DNA of 64,000 nt from Actinomycetota bacterium (GTDB lineage Bacteria > Actinomycetota > Acidimicrobiia > Acidimicrobiales > Ilumatobacteraceae): positions 1 through 64,000 of the forward strand of contig VGAC01000009.1 in the NCBI GenBank assembly GCA_016870865.1, given 5' to 3'. Numbering within the stretch: position 1 is the stretch's first letter; every line of letters begins with the position of its first letter. The notes beneath the pieces were generated by a model. The model did no database searches and was not told where the DNA came from. It saw nothing but the letters and a program-made list of their open reading frames with translations. Positions 41,914-50,051 of this stretch are shown here, piece after piece. Position numbers and translations under genes: made by a program.

Positions 41914-42582
41914 TCAACCGAGAACCGCAAGGGCGCGGTCGAACTCTTCGGCCGACATGTCGGGCCAGGTGCGCTCGGTGAAGTGGACCTTTGCACCGTT
42001 GATTTGCCAGAGCAGGAAGTTCGAGATGCGGGACTCGCCCGAGGTGCGGATGAGCAGGTCGACATCGGGCAGCGACGCGTCGTAGAGGTTCGCCGCGAGG
42101 TCGTTGGGTTGTACCCCGTTTGCGGCGTCAGCGGCCGCGAGTTGGGCGGCGCGGGCAAGTTCGGCGCGCGATCCGTAGTCGAAGGCCACCGTGAAGACCA
42201 TTCCCGTGTTCTGGGTCGTGTCGTCGACGGCGCGTTTTATTGCGCGCTGAACGTACGACGGGGTTCGTGACCCCGGTTCGTCGAATCGGCGACCGATCCA
42301 GTTGACCCGCACATTGTTGGCGTTCAACTCGTCGAGACGACCGAAGAGCTTCTTGTGCATGGCGAGGATGTGGCGTACCTCGGCCCGCGGCCGAATCCAA
42401 TTCTCGGTGCTGAAGCCGAAAACGGTCAGCCAACCGATGTCGCGGTCGCCTGCCGCACGCGTGACGATGGCAAGCGCCTCTTCTCCCGCGGTGTGACCCG
42501 CCGTACGGGGCAAGCCGCGACGGCGGGCCCAACGCCCGTTGCCATCCATGATGCATGCGACATGCAACTTGCGCTCGGCCAT
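41914..42582 (-). CDS. uppS: Cis-prenyltransferase catalytic subunit, UppS-like, lacking C-terminal R-x-G
   Basis: 222-aa cis-prenyltransferase that should extend a short isoprenyl diphosphate to undecaprenyl-length products for cell-wall synthesis. The catalytic loop M-D-G-N-G-R-W-A with Asp13, F-G-F-S-T-E-N-W, and R179-T-S-G-E-S-R185-I-S-N-F-L-L-W-Q are intact. Two features are odd. Lys198 stands where E. coli UppS has Glu213 (both are 19 residues after the first Arg of this motif). The chain stops right after W-P-D-M-S-A-E-E-F-D-R-A-L-A-V-L-G, missing the final R-R-F-G-G. No frameshifted remnant follows the stop. The divergent neighbour supplies exactly these features. Confidence 0.93.
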   Translation of the reverse strand: MAERKLHVACIMDGNGRWARRRGLPRTAGHTAGEEALAIVTRAAGDRDIGWLTVFGFSTENWIRPRAEVRHILAMHKKLFGRLDELNANNVRVNWIGRRFDEPGSRTPSYVQRAIKRAVDDTTQNTGMVFTVAFDYGSRAELARAAQLAAADAANGVQPNDLAANLYDASLPDVDLLIRTSGESRISNFLLWQINGAKVHFTERTWPDMSAEEFDRALAVLG

Positions 42583-42588
42583 GCACCA

Positions 42589-42594
42589 ACACTA
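42589..42594 (-). promoter_or_regulatory. -10 box TAGTGT for uppS
   Basis: Minus-strand TAGTGT ends six bases before ATG 42582. Confidence 0.6.
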
Positions 42595-42658
42595 CCGATG
42601 GGGCGTGCGGCGGGCCGTTCAGCGGCTCGACCATGTCGATACATGACACAATGATGTC

Positions 42659-43309
42659 GTGATCAGTCGGTTCAAATCGCGCGTCAAGGAACGCGTGAAG
42701 GCGCGCTTGCGAAGGGCTCTCGGTACTCCGGTGGCCAGCGATGAACCGCTCGCGCATGTCGTGGTCGCGGGTGGCACGCTCGCCGACTGGGCGGGTTTTG
42801 GTCAGGGTGCGTGGAACCGGCGTATCGGTGATCTGATCGATGCGCTCGAACGAGAAGGGGTGCGTTGGCTCACTCTCGTTCCCGTTTCGGCGGGCTCCGC
42901 ACCGCTCGACGACGGGGAGCGGTTGCGCCTCGAGTCGATGATCGACAAAGCGTTGCGACATCAGCGCAGTCGGGTCGAAGTGATCGTGCGGCCCGAAGCC
43001 GACGGCCGGGCGCGCTTTGCTCTCGTCGTGGAGAGACTTCTCTCGGATGACGCATCGCGGGGGGTACATTCGACGGCCTCCGAGCAGGCACTTGCGCGGG
43101 CGGTGCTTGCTCCCGCCGATGCCGAACCCGATCTCGTCGTTGTTCTCGGCCCGCCCGACACGTTGCCGACATCGCTGGTATGGGAACTCGCCTACAGCGA
43201 GATCGTGTTCCTCGACATCCCGTGGTCCGACATCAGTACCGAGCACCTGCAGGTGGCCGTCGACGACTTTCGTCGACGCAACCGCCGCTTCGGCGGGATC
43301 GACGCGTGA
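42659..43309 (+). CDS. Degenerate cis-prenyltransferase paralogue, NgBR-like candidate subunit
   Basis: 216-aa protein. It aligns without gaps to UppS at both key regions. HVVVAGGTLADWA (33-45) lies over the catalytic loop but has Gly39 in place of the catalytic Asp. DLVVVLGPPDTLPTSLVWE lies over the RTSGESR substrate loop but has lost both Arg. By contrast A-Y-S-Glu181 keeps the Glu missing from the neighbouring UppS, and the C-terminus ends R-R-F-G-G, the R-x-G motif that UppS lacks. It is predicted non-catalytic on its own and likely to pair with UppS. A basic N-terminal helix (about 1-20) may touch membrane. CACAAT lies six bases before GTG 42659. The stop overlaps the recO start (GTGA). 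Confidence 0.85.
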   Translation: MISRFKSRVKERVKARLRRALGTPVASDEPLAHVVVAGGTLADWAGFGQGAWNRRIGDLIDALEREGVRWLTLVPVSAGSAPLDDGERLRLESMIDKALRHQRSRVEVIVRPEADGRARFALVVERLLSDDASRGVHSTASEQALARAVLAPADAEPDLVVVLGPPDTLPTSLVWELAYSEIVFLDIPWSDISTEHLQVAVDDFRRRNRRFGGIDA

Positions 43310-44025
43310 CCAACTACCGCGACGAGGCCGTCGTGCTGCGGACGTACCGGTTGGGTGAGTCCGATCGCATCGTCGTCATGATGACAGAAGCCAACGGCAA
43401 GGTGCGCGCGGTCGCCAAGGGTGTGCGCAAGACGCGCTCAAGGCTCGGTTCGCGGCTCGAGCCCCTCAGCCATGTCTCGGTTCTGCTGCACAGGGGGCGC
43501 GAACTCGACATAGTGACGCAGGTCGAACCCCTCGACACCGCCTCGGCCCTGCGTGCAAACCTCGACAAGATGACCCAGGGTCTCGCGATGCTCGAAGCAG
43601 TCGACCAAATGACGATCGATCGCGAGCCCGTTCCCCACGTCTATCGGATGCTCGTGGGTGCTCTCGGTGCGCTCGCACAAGGGGGCTCGTCACTCGTGGT
43701 CGGGGCTTTTTATCTCAAGCTTCTCGCTGCGGAGGGCTTCGAGCCGGAGTTGGCTCGCTGCACCTCGTGCGGTTCGGGCGAGGAACTCGTCGCCTTCGAT
43801 GTGGTGAACGGGGGCTTGCAGTGTCGCTCGTGCCGCACCGGACCCGCGATCTCCAGCGGTGCGGTCGCATTGATGAGGCGCATCCTCGGGGGGCAACTGG
43901 CAGCCGCACTCGCCGAGCCGGAGAGTGCGATGACCCATGAGGTGACCCGCATCGCAACAGTCGCGATCGAAAGACAGTGCGACCGAAGGCTGAAATCCGT
44001 GGGGATGTTCGAGCGTCACGACTAA
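43306..44025 (+). CDS. recO: DNA repair protein RecO
   Basis: 239-aa recombination mediator that helps load RecA in the RecFOR pathway. The N-terminal OB fold starts Y-R-D-E-A-V-V-L-R-T and contains K-G-V-R-K-T-R-S-R-L-G. A C4 zinc-finger-like site is formed by C-T-S-C and C-R-S-C. The GTG start is coupled to the cis-prenyltransferase paralogue by GTGA. The TAA stop lies within TAACCT, a possible -10 for glyS. Confidence 0.96.
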   Translation: MTNYRDEAVVLRTYRLGESDRIVVMMTEANGKVRAVAKGVRKTRSRLGSRLEPLSHVSVLLHRGRELDIVTQVEPLDTASALRANLDKMTQGLAMLEAVDQMTIDREPVPHVYRMLVGALGALAQGGSSLVVGAFYLKLLAAEGFEPELARCTSCGSGEELVAFDVVNGGLQCRSCRTGPAISSGAVALMRRILGGQLAAALAEPESAMTHEVTRIATVAIERQCDRRLKSVGMFERHD

Positions 44026-44039
44026 CCTCTGGCTGTCTT

Positions 44040-45347
44040 ATGCCAGCCAAGGATCTCGAGCAGATTGTCAACCTCGCCAAGCGCCGCGGTTTCGTGTACC
44101 CGAGCGCGGAGATCTACGGCGGATTCCGCTCCTCCTACGACTACGGCCCACTCGGGTCGCTGATGCTGCGCAACGTGAAAGATTCCTGGTTGCGCACGAT
44201 GGTCCAGATGCGCGACGACGTGGTTCTCATCGATGCCGCCATTCTCGGCCCGCCCCAGATGTACGAGGCGAGTGGTCACCTGGCGAGTTTCAGTGATCCG
44301 CTCGTCGACTGCACCGTGTGCAAGCGGCGTTTCCGCGAAGACCACATCGAGGACCGTGATTGTCCACAGGGCAAGAAGGGATGTGTGTTCACCGCGGCGA
44401 GGGCCTTCAACCTCATGTTCAAGACCTTCGCAGGACCAATCGAGGGATCCGGGGCCGAGGTCTACATGCGGCCCGAGACCGCGCAGGGAACGTTCGTGAA
44501 CTTTGCGAACGTCCTGCAGACCAGCCGCAAGAAACCTCCGTTCGGGATTGCACAGATCGGCAAGAGTTTCCGCAACGAAATAACGCCCGGGAACTTCATC
44601 TTCCGTACGCGTGAATTCGAGCAGATGGAACTCGAATTCTTCGTGCCGCCCGAGGAGGGGCGCAAGTGGTTCGACTACTGGTGCACCGAGCGCATGAACT
44701 GGTACGTCGAACTGGGCATACCGCGCGACATGCTGCGCATTCGTGCACACGACACCGATGAACTTTCCCACTATTCAGCCGGAACAGCCGACGTGGAGTT
44801 TCTCTTCCCGTGGGGGTGGGGTGAACTCGAAGGCATCGCACAGCGCACGAACTACGACCTGACCCAACACGCGGACCACTCCGGCCAGAAACTCGACTAC
44901 TTCGACCAGGCTACGAACGAGCGCTACGTCCCCTACGTGGTCGAACCCGCGGCGGGAGCCAACCGCACGATGGCCGCCTTCCTGTTGGCGGCATACGACG
45001 AGGACGTCGTGGGTGACGAAGAGCGGGTCGTTCTGCGTCTTCACCCCCGGTTGGCCCCGTACAAGGTTGCGGTTCTGCCGTTGTCCAAGAAGGACACGCT
45101 GACGCCGCTGGCACGCGAGATCTTTGCGGCACTCTCCGGGCGTTACATGGTCGACTACGACGAAACACAGGCCATCGGCCGCCGGTACCGCCGCCAGGAC
45201 GAGATAGGTACGCCGTACTGCGTCACCGTCGACTTCGACTCGCTCGACGACGGTTGTGTGACCATCCGTGAACGCGACACGACGGCCCAGGCAAGGGTGG
45301 CCATCGGCGACCTGACGACCGAACTTGCTCGACGACTAGGGTTCTAG
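44040..45347 (+). CDS. glyS: Glycyl-tRNA synthetase (homodimeric type)
   Basis: 435-aa class II synthetase of the alpha2 (archaeal/actinobacterial) type. Motif 1 region Y-D-Y-G-P-L-G, motif 2 S-F-R-N-E-I-T-P, and motif 3 G-A-N-R-T are present, with the C-terminal anticodon-binding domain starting L-A-P-Y-K-V-A-V-L-P. Four cysteines (C-T-V-C ... D-C ... G-C) form a probable zinc insertion. TAACCT lies 11 bases before ATG 44040, implying a leader of only a few bases. Confidence 0.97.
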   Translation: MPAKDLEQIVNLAKRRGFVYPSAEIYGGFRSSYDYGPLGSLMLRNVKDSWLRTMVQMRDDVVLIDAAILGPPQMYEASGHLASFSDPLVDCTVCKRRFREDHIEDRDCPQGKKGCVFTAARAFNLMFKTFAGPIEGSGAEVYMRPETAQGTFVNFANVLQTSRKKPPFGIAQIGKSFRNEITPGNFIFRTREFEQMELEFFVPPEEGRKWFDYWCTERMNWYVELGIPRDMLRIRAHDTDELSHYSAGTADVEFLFPWGWGELEGIAQRTNYDLTQHADHSGQKLDYFDQATNERYVPYVVEPAAGANRTMAAFLLAAYDEDVVGDEERVVLRLHPRLAPYKVAVLPLSKKDTLTPLAREIFAALSGRYMVDYDETQAIGRRYRRQDEIGTPYCVTVDFDSLDDGCVTIRERDTTAQARVAIGDLTTELARRLGF

Positions 45348-45374
45348 GAACACGAAAGCGAAAGTGGGGGAAAC

Positions 45375-45689
45375 ATGGGTATCGAGAGTCGTGTGGGTGT
45401 CGTAGCCAAGATCATTGCCGCACCCGGAAAGCGCGCCGACCTGGCGCGGGAACTGATGAAGGCACAAGACCACGTCTCCAAAGAAGCGGGAACGATCCAC
45501 TACATCCTCAACGAAGATGCGACCGACGAGAACATTTTGTGGATGTGGGAGATGTACACCGACCAAGGGGCGCTCGACGCACACATGGGCGCCCAGTGGT
45601 TCAAGGATTGGGGCCCGTCGCTGGCGCCGTTCATGGGCGGTCGCCCCGAGTTGATCTTCGTCAAGCCCCTCGGCGGCAAGGGCTGCTGA
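45375..45689 (+). CDS. Antibiotic biosynthesis monooxygenase-domain protein
   Basis: 104-aa ABM-fold (dimeric ferredoxin-like barrel) protein; H-Y-I-L-N-E-D and M-W-E-M-Y are typical. Related proteins include quinol monooxygenases and LsrG-like enzymes, but many are of unknown function. GTGGGGGAA supplies a strong Shine-Dalgarno sequence ahead of ATG 45375. It is followed six bases later by trpC, suggesting one transcript. Confidence 0.85.
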   Translation: MGIESRVGVVAKIIAAPGKRADLARELMKAQDHVSKEAGTIHYILNEDATDENILWMWEMYTDQGALDAHMGAQWFKDWGPSLAPFMGGRPELIFVKPLGGKGC

Positions 45690-45695
45690 AACGAT

Positions 45696-46478
45696 TTGGC
45701 GACGTATCTCGACAAGATCGTCGCGCACCATCGCGCCCGCGCGGCCGCCGACACACGCGATCTGGAGGAGTTGATCTCCGCCACGGCGGTCTTGCCCGCC
45801 ACCAGGGGCTTTCGTGCCCGTCTCGAATCGGAGGGCCTCGACCGATTGGCGGTCGTCGCCGAGATCAAACGCCGTTCGCCGTCCAAGGGTGACCTCAACC
45901 CCGGCCTCGACCCCGCAGTCCTGGCCCGCATTTACGAAACCTGTGGTGCGACCACGATGTCGGTGCTCACCGACTCGCCGCACTTCGGTGGCTCGGTGGC
46001 GGATCTGCAGGCGGCGCGTGGTGCGTGTGGATTGCCGGTGATCCGCAAGGACTTCACGGTGGACGCGCGCGACGTGTGCGACACGCGCCTGATGGGCGCA
46101 GACTGTGTTCTGCTGATCGCCGCGGCTCTCTCCGAGTCCGAGATGTCCGCCTTCCACTCGGTTGCGACGAAAGTCGGCCTCGACGTGCTGGTCGAGATCC
46201 ACGACGAGGCCGAGCTTGAAGTGGCGATCGCGGTGGGAGCGACACTCATCGGCGTCAACCAACGCGATCTTGCCACCTTTGCCGTTGATCACGAGCGGGC
46301 GCTTCGCATGGCCTCGAAAATGCCCCCGGGCGTCGTGCGTGTGGCTGAATCGGGCGTTCGCGATGCGGGCGACGCGCGCAACTTGAGAGACGCCGGCTAC
46401 CACGCGGTGCTCGTGGGTGAGAGCCTCGTGACTTCGGGTGATGTGTGTGCATCGCTCCGGGCCCTGCGGGTCTCGTAG
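45696..46478 (+). CDS. trpC: Indole-3-glycerol phosphate synthase
   Basis: 260-aa TIM barrel. V-V-A-E-I-K-R-R-S-P-S-K-G, P-V-I-R-K-D-F and V-A-E-S-G-V hold the catalytic Lys and Glu residues. It closes the indole ring in tryptophan synthesis. The only sensible start is TTG 45696, just after the ABM gene; weak initiation could limit its output. Confidence 0.96.
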   Translation: MATYLDKIVAHHRARAAADTRDLEELISATAVLPATRGFRARLESEGLDRLAVVAEIKRRSPSKGDLNPGLDPAVLARIYETCGATTMSVLTDSPHFGGSVADLQAARGACGLPVIRKDFTVDARDVCDTRLMGADCVLLIAAALSESEMSAFHSVATKVGLDVLVEIHDEAELEVAIAVGATLIGVNQRDLATFAVDHERALRMASKMPPGVVRVAESGVRDAGDARNLRDAGYHAVLVGESLVTSGDVCASLRALRVS

Positions 46479-46492
46479 TACCTTCGAGTGCG

Positions 46493-47149
46493 GTGTTCAT
46501 CAAGATCTGCGGGATCACGAGCGAGGACGACGCTCTGTTGGCCGTCGCCATGGGCGCAGACGCGGTCGGGTTCGTGTTCGCCCCGTCGCCCCGACAGATC
46601 GCGGTCAAGCGGGCCTACGACATCGGACGCCGCCTGCCGCCCGAAATCCTGACCGTCGGAGTGTTCCGTGACGAGCACCCGAGTCGGGTCATCGACCTCG
46701 TCCATGGGGCGGGTCTCAAGGCGGCCCAGTTGCACGGCCATGAATCCGCAGCCGACGTCGCGGCGGTGGGCGCGAGTGTCCGCTTCGTCATCAAGGCCGT
46801 CGTCGCCGGGTCCGTTGACGCCCGTCGCGCCGACAAATTCGGTACGGGTCTGGTGCTGCTCGACGCACCTGCGCCCGGCTCGGGAAAGGTGTTCGATTGG
46901 TCGCTGGCCGGTGAGGTGGCTGTGGGGCCACGCATCATCCTCGCGGGTGGCTTGACGCCGACGAACGTGGCTGACGCAATCACCCAGACCCGCCCGTGGG
47001 GGGTCGATGCGTCGAGCGGCGTGGAAAGCGAGCCGGGCAAGAAGGACCCGCGGCTCGTGCGTGCATTCATCTCCGCGGCTCGTGCGGCAGCCCCCGCCAC
47101 CTATGTGGGTCCCGACGAAATGCCCTACAACTGGCAGGACGATCTCTAG
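46493..47149 (+). CDS. trpF: Phosphoribosylanthranilate isomerase
   Basis: 218-aa TIM barrel: F-I-K-I-C-G-I-T with the catalytic Cys, Q-L-H-G-H-E, and G-V-D-A-S-S-G-V-E near the C-terminus. GTG 46493 is chosen; TACCTT ends eight bases upstream right after the trpC stop. An extra C-terminal tail of about 15 residues (Y-V-G-P-D-E-M-P-Y-N-W) is not typical. Mycobacteria use PriA instead of TrpF, so a separate trpF is a difference from that group. Confidence 0.94.
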   Translation: MFIKICGITSEDDALLAVAMGADAVGFVFAPSPRQIAVKRAYDIGRRLPPEILTVGVFRDEHPSRVIDLVHGAGLKAAQLHGHESAADVAAVGASVRFVIKAVVAGSVDARRADKFGTGLVLLDAPAPGSGKVFDWSLAGEVAVGPRIILAGGLTPTNVADAITQTRPWGVDASSGVESEPGKKDPRLVRAFISAARAAAPATYVGPDEMPYNWQDDL

Positions 47150-47224
47150 ACGATTCCGGCACATGCTCGAAATTCGTGCCAAACGAATCGTGGTGCACGG
47201 GAGGCGCCTGCGAGACTGGTGCCC

Positions 47225-48382
47225 ATGAGCGTGATGGTCGAACCTGACGGCTCGGGTCGCTTCGGCCAATTCGGTGGACGTTTCGTGCCCGAGACATTGG
47301 TACCCGCCTGCCAAGAACTCGAGGCCGGTTTCCGCGACGCGTGGAATGACCCCGCTTTCCGTGCGGAGCTCGATCATCTGCTGCGCACGTATGCGGGGCG
47401 CCCCTCGATACTCACCGAATGCAACAACCTCGGCCGTCAGCTCGGCATTCGCCTGTTGTTGAAGAGGGAAGACCTCAACCACACGGGTTCCCACAAGATC
47501 AACAACGTGCTCGGACAGGCACTGCTTGCCAAACGAATGGGAAAAAAGCGCATCGTGGCGGAAACCGGGGCGGGCCAGCACGGTGTCGCCTCGGCAACGG
47601 CTGCGGCGTTACTTGGACTCGAGTGCAAGGTGTACATGGGCGCCGTCGACATGGAACGTCAGGCCTTGAACGTGTTCCGCATGAGGCTGCTGGGTGCACA
47701 AGTCGAACCCGCAACGTCGGGTAGCCGTACGCTCAAGGACGCAGTCAACGAAGCCATGCGGGATTGGGTTGCCACCGTGGAGACGACGCACTACTGCCTC
47801 GGTTCGGTGATGGGACCCCACCCTTACCCGTGGATGGTGCGGCAGTTCCACCGCGTGATCGGTGACGAGGCCCGCGAACAATGTCGTGCCGCCACGGGCG
47901 CCGACCCGGACGTTGTCGTTGCCTGTGTCGGCGGTGGGTCGAATGCGATCGGCATTTTCTCCGGTTTCATCGACACCAAGGCGCGTCTCGTGGGTGTCGA
48001 ACCCGCCGGTGGCGCGGCCGTTGGGCGCGGTGTACCGGGCGTGGTGCACGGCATGAAGAGCTACCTCATGCAAGACGAACACGGTCAAGTCCAAGAGGCC
48101 CATTCGATCAGTGCAGGCCTCGATTATCCGGGCGTCGGACCCGAGCATTCTTATCTTTCCGAGATCGGGCGCGCGGAGTATCCGTCGGTGACCGACGAGG
48201 AGGTCATCGGCGGATTCAGTCTTCTCGCCAGGACCGAGGGAATCATTCCGGCGCTGGAGTGTGCACACGCTCTGGCATGGATCGCGCGCGAAGCCCCGAA
48301 AATATCGGGCCAGACGGTTCTCATGAACCTGTCGGGCCGGGGCGACAAGGACGTCGCGCAGATGATGGACGTTCTGGCGTGA
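47225..48382 (+). CDS. trpB: Tryptophan synthase beta chain
   Basis: 385-aa PLP enzyme. F-G-G-R-F-V-P-E opens the chain, Lys91 in H-T-G-S-H-K-I-N-N binds PLP, the catalytic E-T-G-A-G-Q-H-G follows, and G-G-G-S-N-A-I-G binds phosphate. It condenses indole with serine. ATG 47225 is used; GAGACT lies seven bases upstream as a weak -10. trpA follows with a GTGA overlap. Confidence 0.97.
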   Translation: MSVMVEPDGSGRFGQFGGRFVPETLVPACQELEAGFRDAWNDPAFRAELDHLLRTYAGRPSILTECNNLGRQLGIRLLLKREDLNHTGSHKINNVLGQALLAKRMGKKRIVAETGAGQHGVASATAAALLGLECKVYMGAVDMERQALNVFRMRLLGAQVEPATSGSRTLKDAVNEAMRDWVATVETTHYCLGSVMGPHPYPWMVRQFHRVIGDEAREQCRAATGADPDVVVACVGGGSNAIGIFSGFIDTKARLVGVEPAGGAAVGRGVPGVVHGMKSYLMQDEHGQVQEAHSISAGLDYPGVGPEHSYLSEIGRAEYPSVTDEEVIGGFSLLARTEGIIPALECAHALAWIAREAPKISGQTVLMNLSGRGDKDVAQMMDVLA

Positions 48383-49149
48383 CGGGACTCGAGTCCCACC
48401 TCCGCGCTCGCAGGGCGGAGGGTCGCAAACTCCTGATCCCCTACGTCACGGGAGGTCTCGCGAACTGGAAGGAAGGCATTCGTGCCGCGGTGGCTGCCGG
48501 TGCCGACGCTGTGGAGGTGGGGATCCCGTTCTCTGACCCGGTGATGGACGGTCCCGTCATCCAAGAGGCGTCCCAGCGGGCTTTGGATGCCGGTGCGACG
48601 CCACCGGCGATCCTCGCCGAGATTCCGACCCTCGACGTGCAGGTGCCGATCGTGGTGATGCTCTACTACAACACCGTTTTTCGCACCGGATACGAGCGAT
48701 TCGCCTCGATGTGTCAACAAAATGGCGTCGCCGGTGCGATCGTCCCCGACCTTCCGTTGGAGGAAGCGACGGGCTGGTGTACCGCGGCCGACGCGGCAGG
48801 TGTCGAGACGGTGATGCTCGCCGCACCGACGGCGCCCGATGAGCGGTTGCCCCGTATCGCGGCACGTGCGCGGGGTTTCGTCTACGCCGTTGGTCTGTTG
48901 GGTATCACCGGTGAACGTGACGCACTGGCAAAGACGGCAACGACCATCGCAGGGCGGGTCAAGGCCGTCACGGATCTGCCCGTGCTCGTGGGTGTGGGCG
49001 TGTCGAACGCGCAACAGGCACAGGAAGCCTGTCAAGTGGCGGACGGAGTCATTCAGGGTGCCTCGGTCGTGCGCCGTTTGATGCAAGAGGGACCCGAAGC
49101 GATCGGGGTGTACATCGCCGAAGTGCGTGCCGCGATCGACGCGAAGTAG
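48379..49149 (+). CDS. trpA: Tryptophan synthase alpha chain
   Basis: 256-aa TIM barrel that cleaves indole-glycerol phosphate. [15 protein letters not shown] carries the catalytic Glu, and the second catalytic acid is in I-V-P-D-L-P. The GTG start overlaps the trpB stop, ensuring equimolar translation of the complex. The TAG stop provides the TAG of the next gene's -10. Confidence 0.97.
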   Translation: MTGLESHLRARRAEGRKLLIPYVTGGLANWKEGIRAAVAAGADAVEVGIPFSDPVMDGPVIQEASQRALDAGATPPAILAEIPTLDVQVPIVVMLYYNTVFRTGYERFASMCQQNGVAGAIVPDLPLEEATGWCTAADAAGVETVMLAAPTAPDERLPRIAARARGFVYAVGLLGITGERDALAKTATTIAGRVKAVTDLPVLVGVGVSNAQQAQEACQVADGVIQGASVVRRLMQEGPEAIGVYIAEVRAAIDAK

Positions 49150-49152
49150 TTT
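49147..49152 (+). promoter_or_regulatory. -10 box TAGTTT overlapping the trpA stop
   Basis: TAGTTT starts with the trpA stop codon and ends six bases before ATG 49159. Confidence 0.6.
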
Positions 49153-49158
49153 TCGGTC

Positions 49159-49611
49159 ATGTTGAAAGCCGGCGACAAAGCCCCTTCGATCGTCCTTGGT
49201 GACCAGAACGGCAAGACGGTTGATCTGGCGAAGTTCGCCAAGAAAAAGGTCCTCGTCTACTTCTACCCGAAGGCCGACACACCGGGTTGCACGGCCCAGT
49301 CGTGTGGTTTGCGGGACATCAAGGATCAAATCGGCCGCACCGTCATCATCGGTATCAGTCCCGACAAGCCGGACAAGCTCAAGAAATTCGACGACAAATA
49401 CGATCTCGGTTTCACGCTTCTCTCCGACACCCAGAACAAGGTCGCCAAGGCCTACAAAGTGTGGAAGAAAAAGAGCATGTACGGTCGCCAGTACATGGGC
49501 ATCGAACGCTCGGCATTCCTCGTCGGCCCCGACGGTGTCATTCTCGAGGCGTGGTACAAGGTGTCGCCCAAGGACACCCCCGGCAATCTTCTCAAGGCCC
49601 TCGGGAAGTAG
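49159..49611 (+). CDS. bcp: Thiol peroxidase, BCP/PrxQ family
   Basis: 150-aa peroxiredoxin. Y-P-K-A-D-T-P-G-C-T contains the peroxidatic Cys, with the resolving Cys five residues later (C-T-A-Q-S-C), the atypical 2-Cys PrxQ arrangement. It reduces hydroperoxides using thioredoxin. It has its own leaderless promoter despite lying nine bases after trpA; fabZ follows nine bases later. Confidence 0.95.
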   Translation: MLKAGDKAPSIVLGDQNGKTVDLAKFAKKKVLVYFYPKADTPGCTAQSCGLRDIKDQIGRTVIIGISPDKPDKLKKFDDKYDLGFTLLSDTQNKVAKAYKVWKKKSMYGRQYMGIERSAFLVGPDGVILEAWYKVSPKDTPGNLLKALGK

Positions 49612-49620
49612 GCAACGGAC

Positions 49621-50046
49621 ATGTCGTTGCGTGCACCCGCTGACGTCCTGCCGCATCGCCCACCGTTTTTGTTCATCGACGTGGTGAGCGAGGTCGTTGA
49701 CGGCACCTCGGGCCGCGGTACGTGGCGACTGACGGGTGACGAGTGGTTTTTTGCGGGCCACTTTCCCGGTCGTCCCACGCTGCCGGGAGTTCTGATGTGC
49801 GAGGCCATTGCGCAGTTGGGCGCATACGTCGTCCTCAGCGACCCCAAGACAGAGGGAAAATTGCCACTTTTCGGCGGCCTCGACTCGGCAAGATTTCGTC
49901 GGCAGGTCGCCCCCGGCGACACCCTCACCCTGGAGGTGACGCTCGGACGCTTGTCTTCGCGCGCCGGCAAGGGCAGCGGACGCGCGTTGGTGAGAGACGC
50001 GGTGGCATGCGAGTGCGACCTGATGTTCGTCCTTGTCGAGGCCTGA
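49621..50046 (+). CDS. fabZ: 3-Hydroxyacyl-ACP dehydratase FabZ
   Basis: 141-aa hot-dog dehydratase. H-R-P-P-F-L-F-I-D, catalytic His47 in G-H-F-P-G-R-P and Glu61 in M-C-E-A-I-A-Q fit FabZ. It dehydrates 3-hydroxyacyl-ACP in fatty-acid elongation. It is downstream of bcp but faces the fabD-fabF cluster on the other strand, so the FAS-II enzymes are grouped though not co-transcribed. Its C-terminus is slightly longer than typical minimal forms. Confidence 0.92.
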   Translation: MSLRAPADVLPHRPPFLFIDVVSEVVDGTSGRGTWRLTGDEWFFAGHFPGRPTLPGVLMCEAIAQLGAYVVLSDPKTEGKLPLFGGLDSARFRRQVAPGDTLTLEVTLGRLSSRAGKGSGRALVRDAVACECDLMFVLVEA

Positions 50047-50051
50047 ACGCC

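Noticed and set aside
41900-41916. UppS truncated by a sequencing frameshift
   Set aside because: None of the three frames after the stop encodes anything like the missing R-R-F-G-G tail, and dinG starts 16 bases further on. Lys198 at the Glu213 position is an independent change.
42651-42662. Three-codon mini-ORF (ATG ATG TCG TGA) before the cis-prenyltransferase paralogue, as for polA
   Set aside because: CACAAT lies exactly six bases before GTG 42659, so direct leaderless initiation explains this start better; no consensus TANNNT is correctly spaced for ATG 42651.
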